Part shown: positions 17,564-24,845 of the stretch, one piece after another | How the letters are laid out: each line of letters starts with the position of its first letter | Position numbering within the stretch: the first letter of the stretch is position 1 | Assembly (NCBI RefSeq): GCF_002744175.1 | Contig: NZ_NKHF01000084.1 | Coordinates: forward strand, 19,978 to 83,977 | Direction of reading: 5' to 3' | DNA length: 64,000 nucleotides | Source: Pseudoalteromonas piscicida | Lineage (GTDB): Bacteria; Pseudomonadota; Gammaproteobacteria; Enterobacterales; Alteromonadaceae | Made by a program: the position numbers and the translations under genes | Notes under the pieces: generated by a model | The model's database searches: none | What the model saw: only the letters and a program-made list of their open reading frames with translations | Told to the model about the DNA's origin: nothing

Positions 17564-17747
17564 CAAACAGGCCCTCCACGCTGTATTCGCGCTCTATGTC
17601 GCGCCTGTCTTGTAGTGCCTCTAAACGATGGCGGGCTCGGCTTAGCGCAATATCCTTTTTACTTGGCTTGCGAGCGGTTAGGTTTTCGCTATAGCGCTCG
17701 CGGTTTACCACAATCGTAAATTCGTTAAAGCTGTTGCTGTTTGCCAT
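17556..17747 (-). CDS. Small basic phage protein, unknown
   Basis: 63 residues, with a charged, arginine-rich helix (KKDIALSRARHRLEALQDRRDIERE) and an acidic end. It overlaps gemA by 23 bases and the Mor-type gene by 8 bases. The family is not recognised. Confidence 0.55.
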   Translation of the reverse strand: MANSNSFNEFTIVVNRERYSENLTARKPSKKDIALSRARHRLEALQDRRDIEREYSVEGLFDE

Positions 17748-18132
17748 TGCCTTGCCCTCTTGCTAACCAGCCTTTGAGTATTTCAATCAGCTGTTGCCAG
17801 TTGTCGCTAGCGTCTTGTAATGGCACGCCGTCAGTGTGCTTTTTACAAAACGTCTCGCATGCTTGTTTGCTGTCTATCTTTACCAATCCCGCTTTGGCTA
17901 GTAATCCCCAAAGACGGTAAATATGGCGCAGTGCTGAGGGCATGCGCTTACGTTTACGCGTGTTTGGGTTTAGCATGCGGTAGCGCTTTAGTAGCAATTT
18001 GCGCTCGTCTGTTGTGAGCTTGGTGCACGTAGCCACGCGAAACTTGCTCACCTCCAATACATTTTGGCGGTGGGCATCATCACTAATGTTTGCATAGTGC
18101 TGCGCGGCTTTAATTTGCTGGACTAACGTCAT
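17725..18132 (-). CDS. gemA: GemA/gp16-like regulatory protein (DUF1018)
   Basis: 135 residues of the Mu gp16 family: KLTTDERKLLLKRYRMLNPNTRKRKRMP followed by ALRHIYRLWGLLAKAGLV. In Mu, the gem locus affects host gene expression and DNA supercoiling around lytic growth. The position between the transposition genes and mor is the standard one. It overlaps the next upstream gene by 4 bases. Confidence 0.8.
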   Translation of the reverse strand: MTLVQQIKAAQHYANISDDAHRQNVLEVSKFRVATCTKLTTDERKLLLKRYRMLNPNTRKRKRMPSALRHIYRLWGLLAKAGLVKIDSKQACETFCKKHTDGVPLQDASDNWQQLIEILKGWLARGQGNGKQQQL

Positions 18133-18479
18133 GCTACCTCCTCGATTGTAAAGTCTGGTAACAGGCTGAATTTAATGATTTTTACATCCCATGGCTTGTC
18201 GTCACTGGTATGTAAACGGGCAATATCTGAATAATGCAAGGTAAATTCGTTGGTAAAACTTACCGATGATTTTACCTTTTCTAACTGCTTGCATTCATAT
18301 AGCTTAATACCCAAGAGGATGGCAAACGCTGCTTTAATGTTGCCGTTTACGCTGTCGAGAATAATGCCCTGTGTGTCGTGCTTACAGATTGCCGCCAACA
18401 TTTTGGTATTGTTTTTGGTATCGCTAACCGCAAATTTGGCGCTAAAAAAACCTTCGTTTACTTCGATTGAAAATGCCAT
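18129..18479 (-). CDS. Early phage protein, unknown
   Basis: 116 residues, predicted beta-rich and soluble (MAFSIEVNEGFFSAKFAVSDTKNN and later WDVKIIKFSLLPDFTIEE). It overlaps gemA by 4 bases and follows a 60-base gap after the MuB-like pseudo-ATPase gene. The family is not recognised. Confidence 0.55.
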   Translation of the reverse strand: MAFSIEVNEGFFSAKFAVSDTKNNTKMLAAICKHDTQGIILDSVNGNIKAAFAILLGIKLYECKQLEKVKSSVSFTNEFTLHYSDIARLHTSDDKPWDVKIIKFSLLPDFTIEEVA

Positions 18480-18539
18480 AGTGTTTGTTCCTGTTGTTTA
18501 GCCTTGTTGCAGCAAGGCTGATTACTTTTGTGTTTTGTT

Positions 18540-19001
18540 TTAGCTCTCTAGCCAAGTGAGTGTACGGTTTACAATGAAACGATATCTTTCTGAGGTCTTT
18601 AGTTCGTTTGCAAATTCAGTGGTACAAAGAAGTACCATTCCTACACGAGCGGCATCGGCAATTGCTGCTAATTGCTCTAAAGTGTTTGAACGACATTTGT
18701 CAGCGTTGTAAACGGTGAAAATGAATTTTGAGTTGATGAGTGATTTGATAACTCTATTACGGTCAAGGTGTTCACTTTCGCCTGAAACCAATCCAAGGTG
18801 TAGTATTAAAAATTCCGTCATGTTCGTGCTAGCGACCAAGCCTTTCCCATCAATCACCATTGTATTTTCATTGTTTTTGCAGTGCTCTTCGCAATGCGCT
18901 TTGTATTGGTTAGCGTCTAAATTTGTAGACACCACCGCAAAGTGGCCAGTTGCTTTAGCTTGTTCAAAAGCGGAGTCATAAAGTGTTGATATGATAGTCA
19001 T
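18540..19001 (-). CDS. MuB-like pseudo-ATPase (degenerate paralogue of MuB)
   Basis: 153 residues that align along their whole length with the ATPase domain of the MuB protein encoded just upstream. Shared landmarks: AFEQAK/ACEQAR, NADKCRSNTLEQL/EADKCRPNALDPL, AARVGMVLL/QARVGVVLV and the sERYrf/eERYel arginine region. The P-loop of MuB (GQAGLGKT) is replaced by TNLDANQYK-type residues (about 25-33), and the Walker B acids (LDEAD) by VYNAD (97-101). ATP binding and hydrolysis are therefore probably lost. The N-terminal DNA-binding part and the C-terminal tail of MuB are missing. The frame is intact, with its own start, so it looks like a retained gene that could modulate MuB filaments or target immunity. 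That role is inference. Confidence 0.7.
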   Translation of the reverse strand: MTIISTLYDSAFEQAKATGHFAVVSTNLDANQYKAHCEEHCKNNENTMVIDGKGLVASTNMTEFLILHLGLVSGESEHLDRNRVIKSLINSKFIFTVYNADKCRSNTLEQLAAIADAARVGMVLLCTTEFANELKTSERYRFIVNRTLTWLES

Positions 19002-19010
19002 GTTAAGTCC

Positions 19011-20249
19011 TTAAATAGTGGGTTTGTTTAAAATCGCAGAGAAGATAGAGTTCACCATTAGGCGGTCTACTTTCTTGTTTGGGTTCTTGCGTATATGGGT
19101 AAGCAAGTGTGGTAAAAGGTTTTCAACCAGCATGCGAGCGTTCCCCTCAACACGCTTATGTAGCCATTGCCACCACTTGTCGTTGTCTTCAGCAATGGTG
19201 ATGGTGTTTTGGGTTAGCTCATAAAACAGGGTTTTTATGTCTGCGACTGGCAGCTCACCAACTGGGCTTGGCCAAAAGCACACACGGCTTGAAATCAGCT
19301 CGTAGCGCTCTTCACTTTGTAGCTTGTCGATGAGCTTAATGTTGCCAACCAATACAACGCCTACGCGCGCTTGGTCAGAAATGGTACGCAATGGGTCTAG
19401 TGCATTGGGGCGGCACTTGTCGGCCTCGTCCAAAATAATCAGCCGCTCAGAATCCTTTAGCGCATTAATGATTTTTTGCAATCGCTTGTAGTTAGACGCT
19501 TTAGGAATACCCAGTTGTATCGCTAGGCTCTCTAGCACTTGGGTTGAAGCGGTTTCTTCGCTGCCGTAAATTAGCAAGGTGTCGTCGTGATCTTCGCAAT
19601 AACGCTCAATGCCTTTGGTTTTGCCAAGCCCAGCTTGCCCTGCAAATACCGCAATGCGGCGTCTGTCTCGTGCTTGCTCACACGCGGTTTTAATCAGGGT
19701 GGGTACGCTGGTTTTTACAAAGGGCACTTCACCATAACGAATGCGAATAGGCGGTTTAGCTTCTGGTTCTTGCTGCTCTGTGGGTTTTTCGTCTACCGTT
19801 GTTGGCTCTAAAATACTCCATACTTCATGCAAGTATTTACTCGGGTTGGCGGCGTACTTGCCGTTTAACAGCTGGCTAACCATGCCCGTAGTTTTGCGTA
19901 AACGCGAGGCCAGTGAGCTACTCGTAATGCCTTCTCCACTTAGCTCTTTGTCTTTCATCCGCTTTTTTATACGCGCAAGCACTAGCTTGTCATCTTCTGA
20001 GTAAGTTGGGCTGATGTCTGTTCCGCCTGCTAGTTGCTCAGCATCAAACTCACCAAAAAAGTGGGTCCAAAGTGCATCAACTACTTTGTTTGGTTTTACC
20101 GGGCTTTGCCCAGCTAGCACCTTGTTTACTTGCGCTAATGGCCAACCAAGGCAGTACTCTGTCTCGGCAATGTTAAACAGCTCTATCTCGGCGTTTAATA
20201 CCGCGACTTGTTTTTGTTGGGTTGCACTGTAGTGCTCTGTAAATTTCAT
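19011..20249 (-). CDS. MuB-like AAA+ transposition target-selection ATPase
   Basis: 412 residues, longer than Mu MuB (312). Residues 1-145 contain helix-turn-helix-like DNA-binding parts (WPLAQVNKVLAGQSPVKP and SSSLASRLRKTTGMVSQLL). An ATPase core follows with Walker A GQAGLGKT (204-211), Walker B IILDEAD (271-277) and an arginine-containing ERYELISSR. The C-terminal helical domain resembles the MuB DNA-binding end. MuB coats target DNA, delivers it to the transposase and keeps transposition out of the phage's own DNA. The start overlaps the MuA stop by 4 bases. Confidence 0.9.
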   Translation of the reverse strand: MKFTEHYSATQQKQVAVLNAEIELFNIAETEYCLGWPLAQVNKVLAGQSPVKPNKVVDALWTHFFGEFDAEQLAGGTDISPTYSEDDKLVLARIKKRMKDKELSGEGITSSSLASRLRKTTGMVSQLLNGKYAANPSKYLHEVWSILEPTTVDEKPTEQQEPEAKPPIRIRYGEVPFVKTSVPTLIKTACEQARDRRRIAVFAGQAGLGKTKGIERYCEDHDDTLLIYGSEETASTQVLESLAIQLGIPKASNYKRLQKIINALKDSERLIILDEADKCRPNALDPLRTISDQARVGVVLVGNIKLIDKLQSEERYELISSRVCFWPSPVGELPVADIKTLFYELTQNTITIAEDNDKWWQWLHKRVEGNARMLVENLLPHLLTHIRKNPNKKVDRLMVNSIFSAILNKPTI

Positions 20250-21892
20250 TCGTCATCCTCCAATACAAACGCTTCAGCTAGCTCTGGCTCGTACTCGTCT
20301 AGGTCAACCGCAAAGTCGTTTATATCAATGCTGTATGTTTGTGGGGCTTGGTGTGTAAGGGCGCTGGTGTCGGCTGCTAATGCTTCAACGGCCGCAACGT
20401 CTACAATGCGCTTTTGTGCCGCACGGGCTTGTTTTTCTGCTAAGTGGTTAAGTAAACGTTTTTCTTGGTTAACCAAACGCTCGCTTTGTTTTTGCTCAAT
20501 ACGAGAAGTAGGAATAGCGTGTGACTTGTTCTTAAGCTGGCACACCATAATGAACTCACCCGTTTTCTCGTACAGGTTAATAAAGGTGTCGTCGTGTAGG
20601 TCATACCCTGCTACTAGCTCTTGGCCATTAAACTGGTGCAAATAGTCAGCGCTGTAATAGCGGTTATGTAGGCGAATACGGCCACGGCGCACATTGACCT
20701 TTTCACGGGGTAAAATCACAAAGTCGGTGGCTGGCGGCGCGTCTTGCTGTAGCCCCTCTTCCCACACTTCTATGCGGGTTTTGCCTTTTATTTCTGGGTG
20801 TGGGCTGTTGTGGTAGTCGTGCAAAAATGCCGTAAACTCCGCAACCCATTCATCTACTGTGGGTAAGGTGCGTTTACCTTGGCGTACTTCTTTAAGCACT
20901 AGCTGTTTGTGGCGGTCGTTATGGTCGCGGCCACAATAACTCGCAAAGCGTTTACCAACGCGGTCTTCCATATGTAAAAAGAAGCGCTCAATCCACTTTG
21001 CTCGTGCGTTACCTGGTATGGCAAAAATAGTGTCTATATCAAACTGGGCATATACCCCCGTGCACTCGTCGGCCATCATTTGGCTTTTATAGCCAGAGCC
21101 GTTATCTATATACAAAATGCTTGGTATATGGCTGTGCGTTCTAATTGCACGTGTTAATGCAGTAAGGGTACTGATTGACGACTCAGCCTCACCTAGCTCC
21201 CAACCAACAATGCAGCGGCTGGCTACATCCTGAAATGCAGTTAGCTCTGCGCGCCAAGGTTTACCCGTACTTGGGTGTGCAAGGTATACGTCTAGCGTAT
21301 GACCATCGCCGTTATACAAAAAGCCCGGCGGAATATGCTCGGTTGAGCGTATGAGGTGGTCTTTGTGCTTTTCACGGTAAAGTTTGTTACCAATACGATA
21401 CGGGCTTTGTGGGCCAAGCTCATGCGGTAGGCCATTAATAAAGCGGCGTACTTGGTAGTCTTCCGCTTTGTAGCCCTCTTTAATTAGTTGATCAGCCACT
21501 TGAGCAAAGCTAGGAGAGTTAACCGCATGGTATAACTCAAGCGCACGGTGCGCCCAGTTAGGCTGTTTAGCCGCCCTACCCTTATTATTTGGCAGTAACC
21601 CCTCCATGCCATACTCCTTGTACGCGTTGTGCCAGTTGTACAAGGTTGCGCGAGACGGCAACTTGCCAACGGCATTAATGGCTTGGTGTATGGCAGGGGT
21701 AATAAGGCCAGTTTTAACGCTACTCGTTAGCTGGTTAAACGCGGCCTCAAACGTGCAGTTCATGGCAGCTAAGTGCTTAATAATGGTAGCGCGTGCCTGC
21801 GCTTTTTTACGCGCACTGTCGCTGGCTTGGCTCCAGTTCTTTGTGCCAGGCAAGCTAGGTAAGTTTTTAAATTTAGCTACGGCAGGATGCAT
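20246..21892 (-). CDS. MuA-like DDE transposase
   Basis: 548 residues. Residues about 20-180 hold helix-turn-helix end-binding domains (for example LPSRATLYNWHNAYKEYG). The catalytic core shows D196 in LYNGDGHTLDVY, D263 in LYIDNGSGY and E302 in KWIERFF, matching the MuA triad. The C-terminal part (HNRYYSADYLHQFNGQEL, then a lysine/arginine-rich helix) fits the Mu core beta-barrel and the MuB/ClpX-contact tail. The enzyme nicks and joins phage ends to target DNA for both integration and replication. It is one base apart from overlap with the upstream gene. Confidence 0.95.
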   Translation of the reverse strand: MHPAVAKFKNLPSLPGTKNWSQASDSARKKAQARATIIKHLAAMNCTFEAAFNQLTSSVKTGLITPAIHQAINAVGKLPSRATLYNWHNAYKEYGMEGLLPNNKGRAAKQPNWAHRALELYHAVNSPSFAQVADQLIKEGYKAEDYQVRRFINGLPHELGPQSPYRIGNKLYREKHKDHLIRSTEHIPPGFLYNGDGHTLDVYLAHPSTGKPWRAELTAFQDVASRCIVGWELGEAESSISTLTALTRAIRTHSHIPSILYIDNGSGYKSQMMADECTGVYAQFDIDTIFAIPGNARAKWIERFFLHMEDRVGKRFASYCGRDHNDRHKQLVLKEVRQGKRTLPTVDEWVAEFTAFLHDYHNSPHPEIKGKTRIEVWEEGLQQDAPPATDFVILPREKVNVRRGRIRLHNRYYSADYLHQFNGQELVAGYDLHDDTFINLYEKTGEFIMVCQLKNKSHAIPTSRIEQKQSERLVNQEKRLLNHLAEKQARAAQKRIVDVAAVEALAADTSALTHQAPQTYSIDINDFAVDLDEYEPELAEAFVLEDDE

Positions 21893-22806
21893 TATTTGTC
21901 TCCTTTACTTAGGCGGAACGACTCAAGTAGGCGCTCGCGTTCGGTGTCTACGTATTGCCATTCGGCGTCGTCGAATTTGGGTAAGTTCTCTATGCCTTGC
22001 ACGTACTCACCAAACTCCATATGTAGTTGGCTGAGCATGGTGCCTATTTGGGTGTAGATGCTGGCGTAGGCGTGGTGCACCACTTGCGCCGCTGCAATGC
22101 GTGCGGGTAAATCAAGCGAGCGAAACTCAACTAACTGCGTTACCCCTGCTTGGGCCTGTTGCAGCGCGTCGTTTAATAGCTCGGTGGTACAAATAGCGTC
22201 TTTGCGGATCTCGCTTACAAACACCGGCATATCAAATCGCGTGGTTGGCACTTTGCGCAGGCGCTCGTGCTCTAGCTCATTGATGGTGTGGGCCAGCGTG
22301 TCTTCTAGATCGGTGTGTTTATCCTTTAATTTGCGAATTTCTTTACGAAATTCACGCACAGATAAATCGTTGAGTGTTTCTAAATCGTCGTCATCAAGTG
22401 ATTCGACGGTTTCAATAGGTAAGCGCGCTATTTCAATCAGCTTGCTTTTGTTCATGTTTAAAAGTGCAGACGTCTGCACTTTTGACTCTGGCAACGCCAA
22501 AAACATTTTTGAGACCGCCATTGCATTAAACGCATTACGCCTAGGAATCCCATATTCTTTTAGCTTTTGGTCAAATTCACCGTATTCAGTATGTGATTTA
22601 ATACTTAAGTACAGTAGACCTCGCTTAGCCGTATCAACCAGAGCTTGTTCTTCCATGCGAACAACCAGTTGCCATGCTTCATCAACTGAATCCGGCATAA
22701 CAAGTTGTATGTGCCCTGCCATTTTTTCGATTTTAGTGCTTAGTTGCTGTTGCTCCTCGTCACTAAAAATCTGAATTTCAGACGGTTTTTGGTCTTTGAT
22801 AGTCAT
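21892..22806 (-). CDS. Early phage protein with coiled coil, unknown
   Basis: 304 residues, hydrophilic and helical. The first third (EAWQLVVRMEEQALVDTAKRGLLYL and GIPRRNAFNAMAVSKMF) looks like a ParB/DUF3102-style helical module. A heptad region follows (EFRKEIRKLKDKHTDLEDTL, about 150-175). It directly precedes and overlaps MuA by one base, so it is part of the transposition operon. No function can be assigned from the sequence. Confidence 0.6.
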   Translation of the reverse strand: MTIKDQKPSEIQIFSDEEQQQLSTKIEKMAGHIQLVMPDSVDEAWQLVVRMEEQALVDTAKRGLLYLSIKSHTEYGEFDQKLKEYGIPRRNAFNAMAVSKMFLALPESKVQTSALLNMNKSKLIEIARLPIETVESLDDDDLETLNDLSVREFRKEIRKLKDKHTDLEDTLAHTINELEHERLRKVPTTRFDMPVFVSEIRKDAICTTELLNDALQQAQAGVTQLVEFRSLDLPARIAAAQVVHHAYASIYTQIGTMLSQLHMEFGEYVQGIENLPKFDDAEWQYVDTERERLLESFRLSKGDK

Positions 22807-22820
22807 GGTTTCGGCTTAAA

Positions 22821-23240
22821 TTAGTCTTCGTCAGGTATAGATAGCGATTCGAGAATTTCTTGTTGAGTTTGAGCTAGCGTTTGCTTTTGCACCTCAAGTT
22901 CCGCATGTCGCTGTAAAAGTTGAGCTCGTTGGTCAAAAGCTTTAAACATGATAGGCGATAGCATCACGTTAACTGGCTCAACGTTACGAATTGCCCAAAG
23001 TAAAGCTGGTAGGTAATGTGCAGGCAAAAAGACCTCTGTAGCAGGCGATAAATATTTATTTAACTTGGCCTCGGTAATTACGACTTCATTAGTCTTTAAA
23101 GCTTGGTTCATCCGATCTGCAATACCTTGTCTAGTCAGTCCACTGGTTCTGGCTGCAGTATTCACGGCATGCAGGAACTGTGTATAGATATCGCAATCAG
23201 GTGCTATTGGAGCAGAAAAAATAGAATTAGTAAGTTGCAT
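22821..23240 (-). CDS. Early helix-turn-helix-like regulator
   Basis: 139 residues. A possible DNA-binding unit is SGLTRQGIADRMNQALKTN (about 33-52), followed by a helical tail rich in glutamine (RHAELEVQKQTLAQTQQEI). It is the second gene of the early unit, after the Ner-like gene. It may be a CII- or Ner-type regulator or a replication helper; the sequence does not decide. Confidence 0.5.
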   Translation of the reverse strand: MQLTNSIFSAPIAPDCDIYTQFLHAVNTAARTSGLTRQGIADRMNQALKTNEVVITEAKLNKYLSPATEVFLPAHYLPALLWAIRNVEPVNVMLSPIMFKAFDQRAQLLQRHAELEVQKQTLAQTQQEILESLSIPDED

Positions 23241-23269
23241 GGTAAGTTCTCCCCTAATTTCGCCCTTGC

Positions 23270-23599
23270 TTAGTTTGTTGGAACATTGCTAAATGAACTT
23301 GCTGGGTCTAGAGCTAGTACCTTTGCTAGTTCATTTCTTCGCTTATCTCTGCAAGATTTTGAACGCGAATGTACATTTTCATACTCGTCGCCAAAAACGT
23401 CTGTAAGCTTCAATTCAAGGCATTTAGCAATTGCCTCAGCTACACGTTTTGACTTACCAAGCCCCTTTGCTATTTGGTACGCATGGGAGCGGCTCACACC
23501 CAAAACTTCAGCAATATCAGATAGAAGAATATCCTTTTCATCCAACTTCTCTTTGATTTGTTGATAAGTTAACTTAGTGGGTTTACTGTTAGGTTTCAT
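23270..23599 (-). CDS. Ner-like early repressor (Cro analogue)
   Basis: 109 residues with a helix-turn-helix: LLSDIAEVLGVSRSHAYQIAKG (about 26-48), then SKRVAEAIAKCLELKLTDVFGDEYE, which is the Ner/Nlp layout. In Mu, Ner represses both early and repressor transcription once lytic growth starts. It is the first gene of the leftward early unit and diverges from the repressor across a 166-base control region, exactly the c/ner arrangement of Mu. Longer than Mu Ner (75 residues), with a basic C-terminal extension. Confidence 0.75.
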   Translation of the reverse strand: MKPNSKPTKLTYQQIKEKLDEKDILLSDIAEVLGVSRSHAYQIAKGLGKSKRVAEAIAKCLELKLTDVFGDEYENVHSRSKSCRDKRRNELAKVLALDPASSFSNVPTN

Positions 23600-23765
23600 G
23601 TAAAGTACACCTCTAGAATTATTAAAGTATTTGATATCTACATTTGAAGTTGCTCAATCAACTTTAAATGTGGTTTTAAAATTAGCAGTGCTCATATGTG
23701 AATGTCAAGATTTAATTTTGATTCACAAAAGTAGTTGTGAGCCACAAAAGAAGTTGATTGTATTT
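23600..23765. promoter_or_regulatory. Central operator/promoter region between ner-like and repressor genes
   Basis: Holds divergent promoters for the early and lysogeny units. Two repeat systems are visible. First, an inverted repeat: CATTTGAAGTTG (23641-23652), a 6-base spacer, and CAACTTTAAATG (23659-23670), with one mismatch. Second, a tandem pair, CACAAAAGTAGTTG (23724-23737) and CACAAAAGAAGTTG (23743-23756), 19 bp apart. All four half-sites share an (A)AGTTG core, so one regulator, repressor or Ner, probably binds them all. Confidence 0.65.
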
Positions 23766-24263
23766 ATGATTGCTGATAACTTAAAAAATGAAGAAATCGA
23801 CATTGATAAGGTTGTTGAACGTTTATCCGAGAAGTTAGGTGTAACCAGTGATCGAGCACTTTCTACGGAAATGGGTTTATCACTCGGTGCCGTAAACCAA
23901 GCTCGTAAAAGAGGTTCACTGCCCTATGAAGCGATTATTAAGTTGTGTCAACGGGAAGATATTTCGTTGGATTGGCTTTTTGGCACATCCTCTTCAAAAC
24001 AACGTGAAGTAAAAAACCAAGTAGCTGAGCCAGAACACACTTATAGCACTCACGACAAGGAATTAATGAAAGTAGAGTTAATTTCAATTAATCAGTTTGT
24101 AGAGGAAGTGTTGGATCAGGTGCTGGATAGAAAATTACCGATGGCAAGGCTCCTTGAAGTTAGAAAAGCTTTAGCGCCCATTCTTATTGATGCAGTGATT
24201 GAGTATGGCCGAGATAAAGCGATTGTAGCTGCTGTAGCAAGGAGTACGCTGAAACTAATATAG
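23766..24263 (+). CDS. Phage repressor (CI-like helix-turn-helix)
   Basis: 165 residues from ATG 23766; the frame is open further upstream, but that part covers the operator. Residues 12-70 match the CI-repressor helix-turn-helix family: VVERLSEKLGVTSDRALSTEMGLSLGAVNQARKRG, then EAIIKLCQREDISLDWLFG. The C-terminal half is helical (LDRKLPMARLLEVRKALAP) with no visible Ser-Lys autoprotease motif, so a RecA-driven self-cleavage switch is unlikely. Two genes follow in the same direction, the first about 8 bases after the stop. Confidence 0.8.
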   Translation: MIADNLKNEEIDIDKVVERLSEKLGVTSDRALSTEMGLSLGAVNQARKRGSLPYEAIIKLCQREDISLDWLFGTSSSKQREVKNQVAEPEHTYSTHDKELMKVELISINQFVEEVLDQVLDRKLPMARLLEVRKALAPILIDAVIEYGRDKAIVAAVARSTLKLI

Positions 24264-24271
24264 GAATGTTA

Positions 24272-24805
24272 ATGGCTACTCTAAAAAAACTTAAGTTTAT
24301 TGTATTTTCAATATCTAGTTCACTTAGTCTTAGCGCAACAGCGCTTGAACCACTACCTGATAGAGCGCAGGTTCAAAATATTTATGCAACTCTGTTACTT
24401 CCAGATGGGAGCCATTTAAATACAGATATTAGCTTCGATTGTGGCTCTAAATTTGAAAAAACAGGGATAATTATAACTACCGAAGAAGGCGCTAAGTTTC
24501 TTGCTCAAGCTTATACCCAACTGTATGGAGTCGATGCTGGTAAGAAAGTAATGCAACTTTGGAAGACTAAAGCCCACCCTGAAGATCCAAGAAAGCCAAC
24601 TATGTTGTTGATAAATAATTTTAATAACAACGATTGGCCTAGCGATGAAGTACACCTAAAGAGCGACAAAAAAGTTAACTTAGATGATGAAGTTGTGATA
24701 CAATCCGCTAACAAAGAAGTTACCAAAAGTAACAAACTTAAAGCCCCTGAAATTATTCAGCTGTGCGGCACGAGAGTACACAACAACTACGTTATCGCGA
24801 ATTAA
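24272..24805 (+). CDS. Secreted protein in the lysogeny operon, unknown
   Basis: 177 residues. The start is ATG 24272, six bases after TAGGA; an ATG at 24266 would overlap that site. A signal peptide is clear (LKKLKFIVFSISSSLSLSATALE). The mature part has two cysteines (SFDCGSKF and IQLCGTRV) that could form a disulfide, and an FNNNDWPSDEVHL loop. It sits between the repressor and the membrane sensor, so it may be a periplasmic partner or ligand-binding helper of the sensor. The family is not recognised. Confidence 0.6.
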   Translation: MATLKKLKFIVFSISSSLSLSATALEPLPDRAQVQNIYATLLLPDGSHLNTDISFDCGSKFEKTGIIITTEEGAKFLAQAYTQLYGVDAGKKVMQLWKTKAHPEDPRKPTMLLINNFNNNDWPSDEVHLKSDKKVNLDDEVVIQSANKEVTKSNKLKAPEIIQLCGTRVHNNYVIAN

Positions 24806-24818
24806 GTTAATATGGAGG

Positions 24819-24838
24819 CTGGGGCAATAATGCCCCAG
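24819..24838 (+). promoter_or_regulatory. Hairpin just before the sensor gene
   Basis: CTGGGGCA and TGCCCCAG pair perfectly over 8 bp around an ATAA loop, ending 7 bases before the sensor ATG. It has no T run, and the upstream GGAGG (24814-24818) lies against its base. It may attenuate or lower translation of the sensor relative to the repressor. Confidence 0.5.
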
Positions 24839-24845
24839 TTAATAA

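Noticed and set aside
23631..23765. 45-codon upstream extension of the repressor
   Set aside because: It covers the operator repeats, and the DNA-binding domain begins only after ATG 23766.
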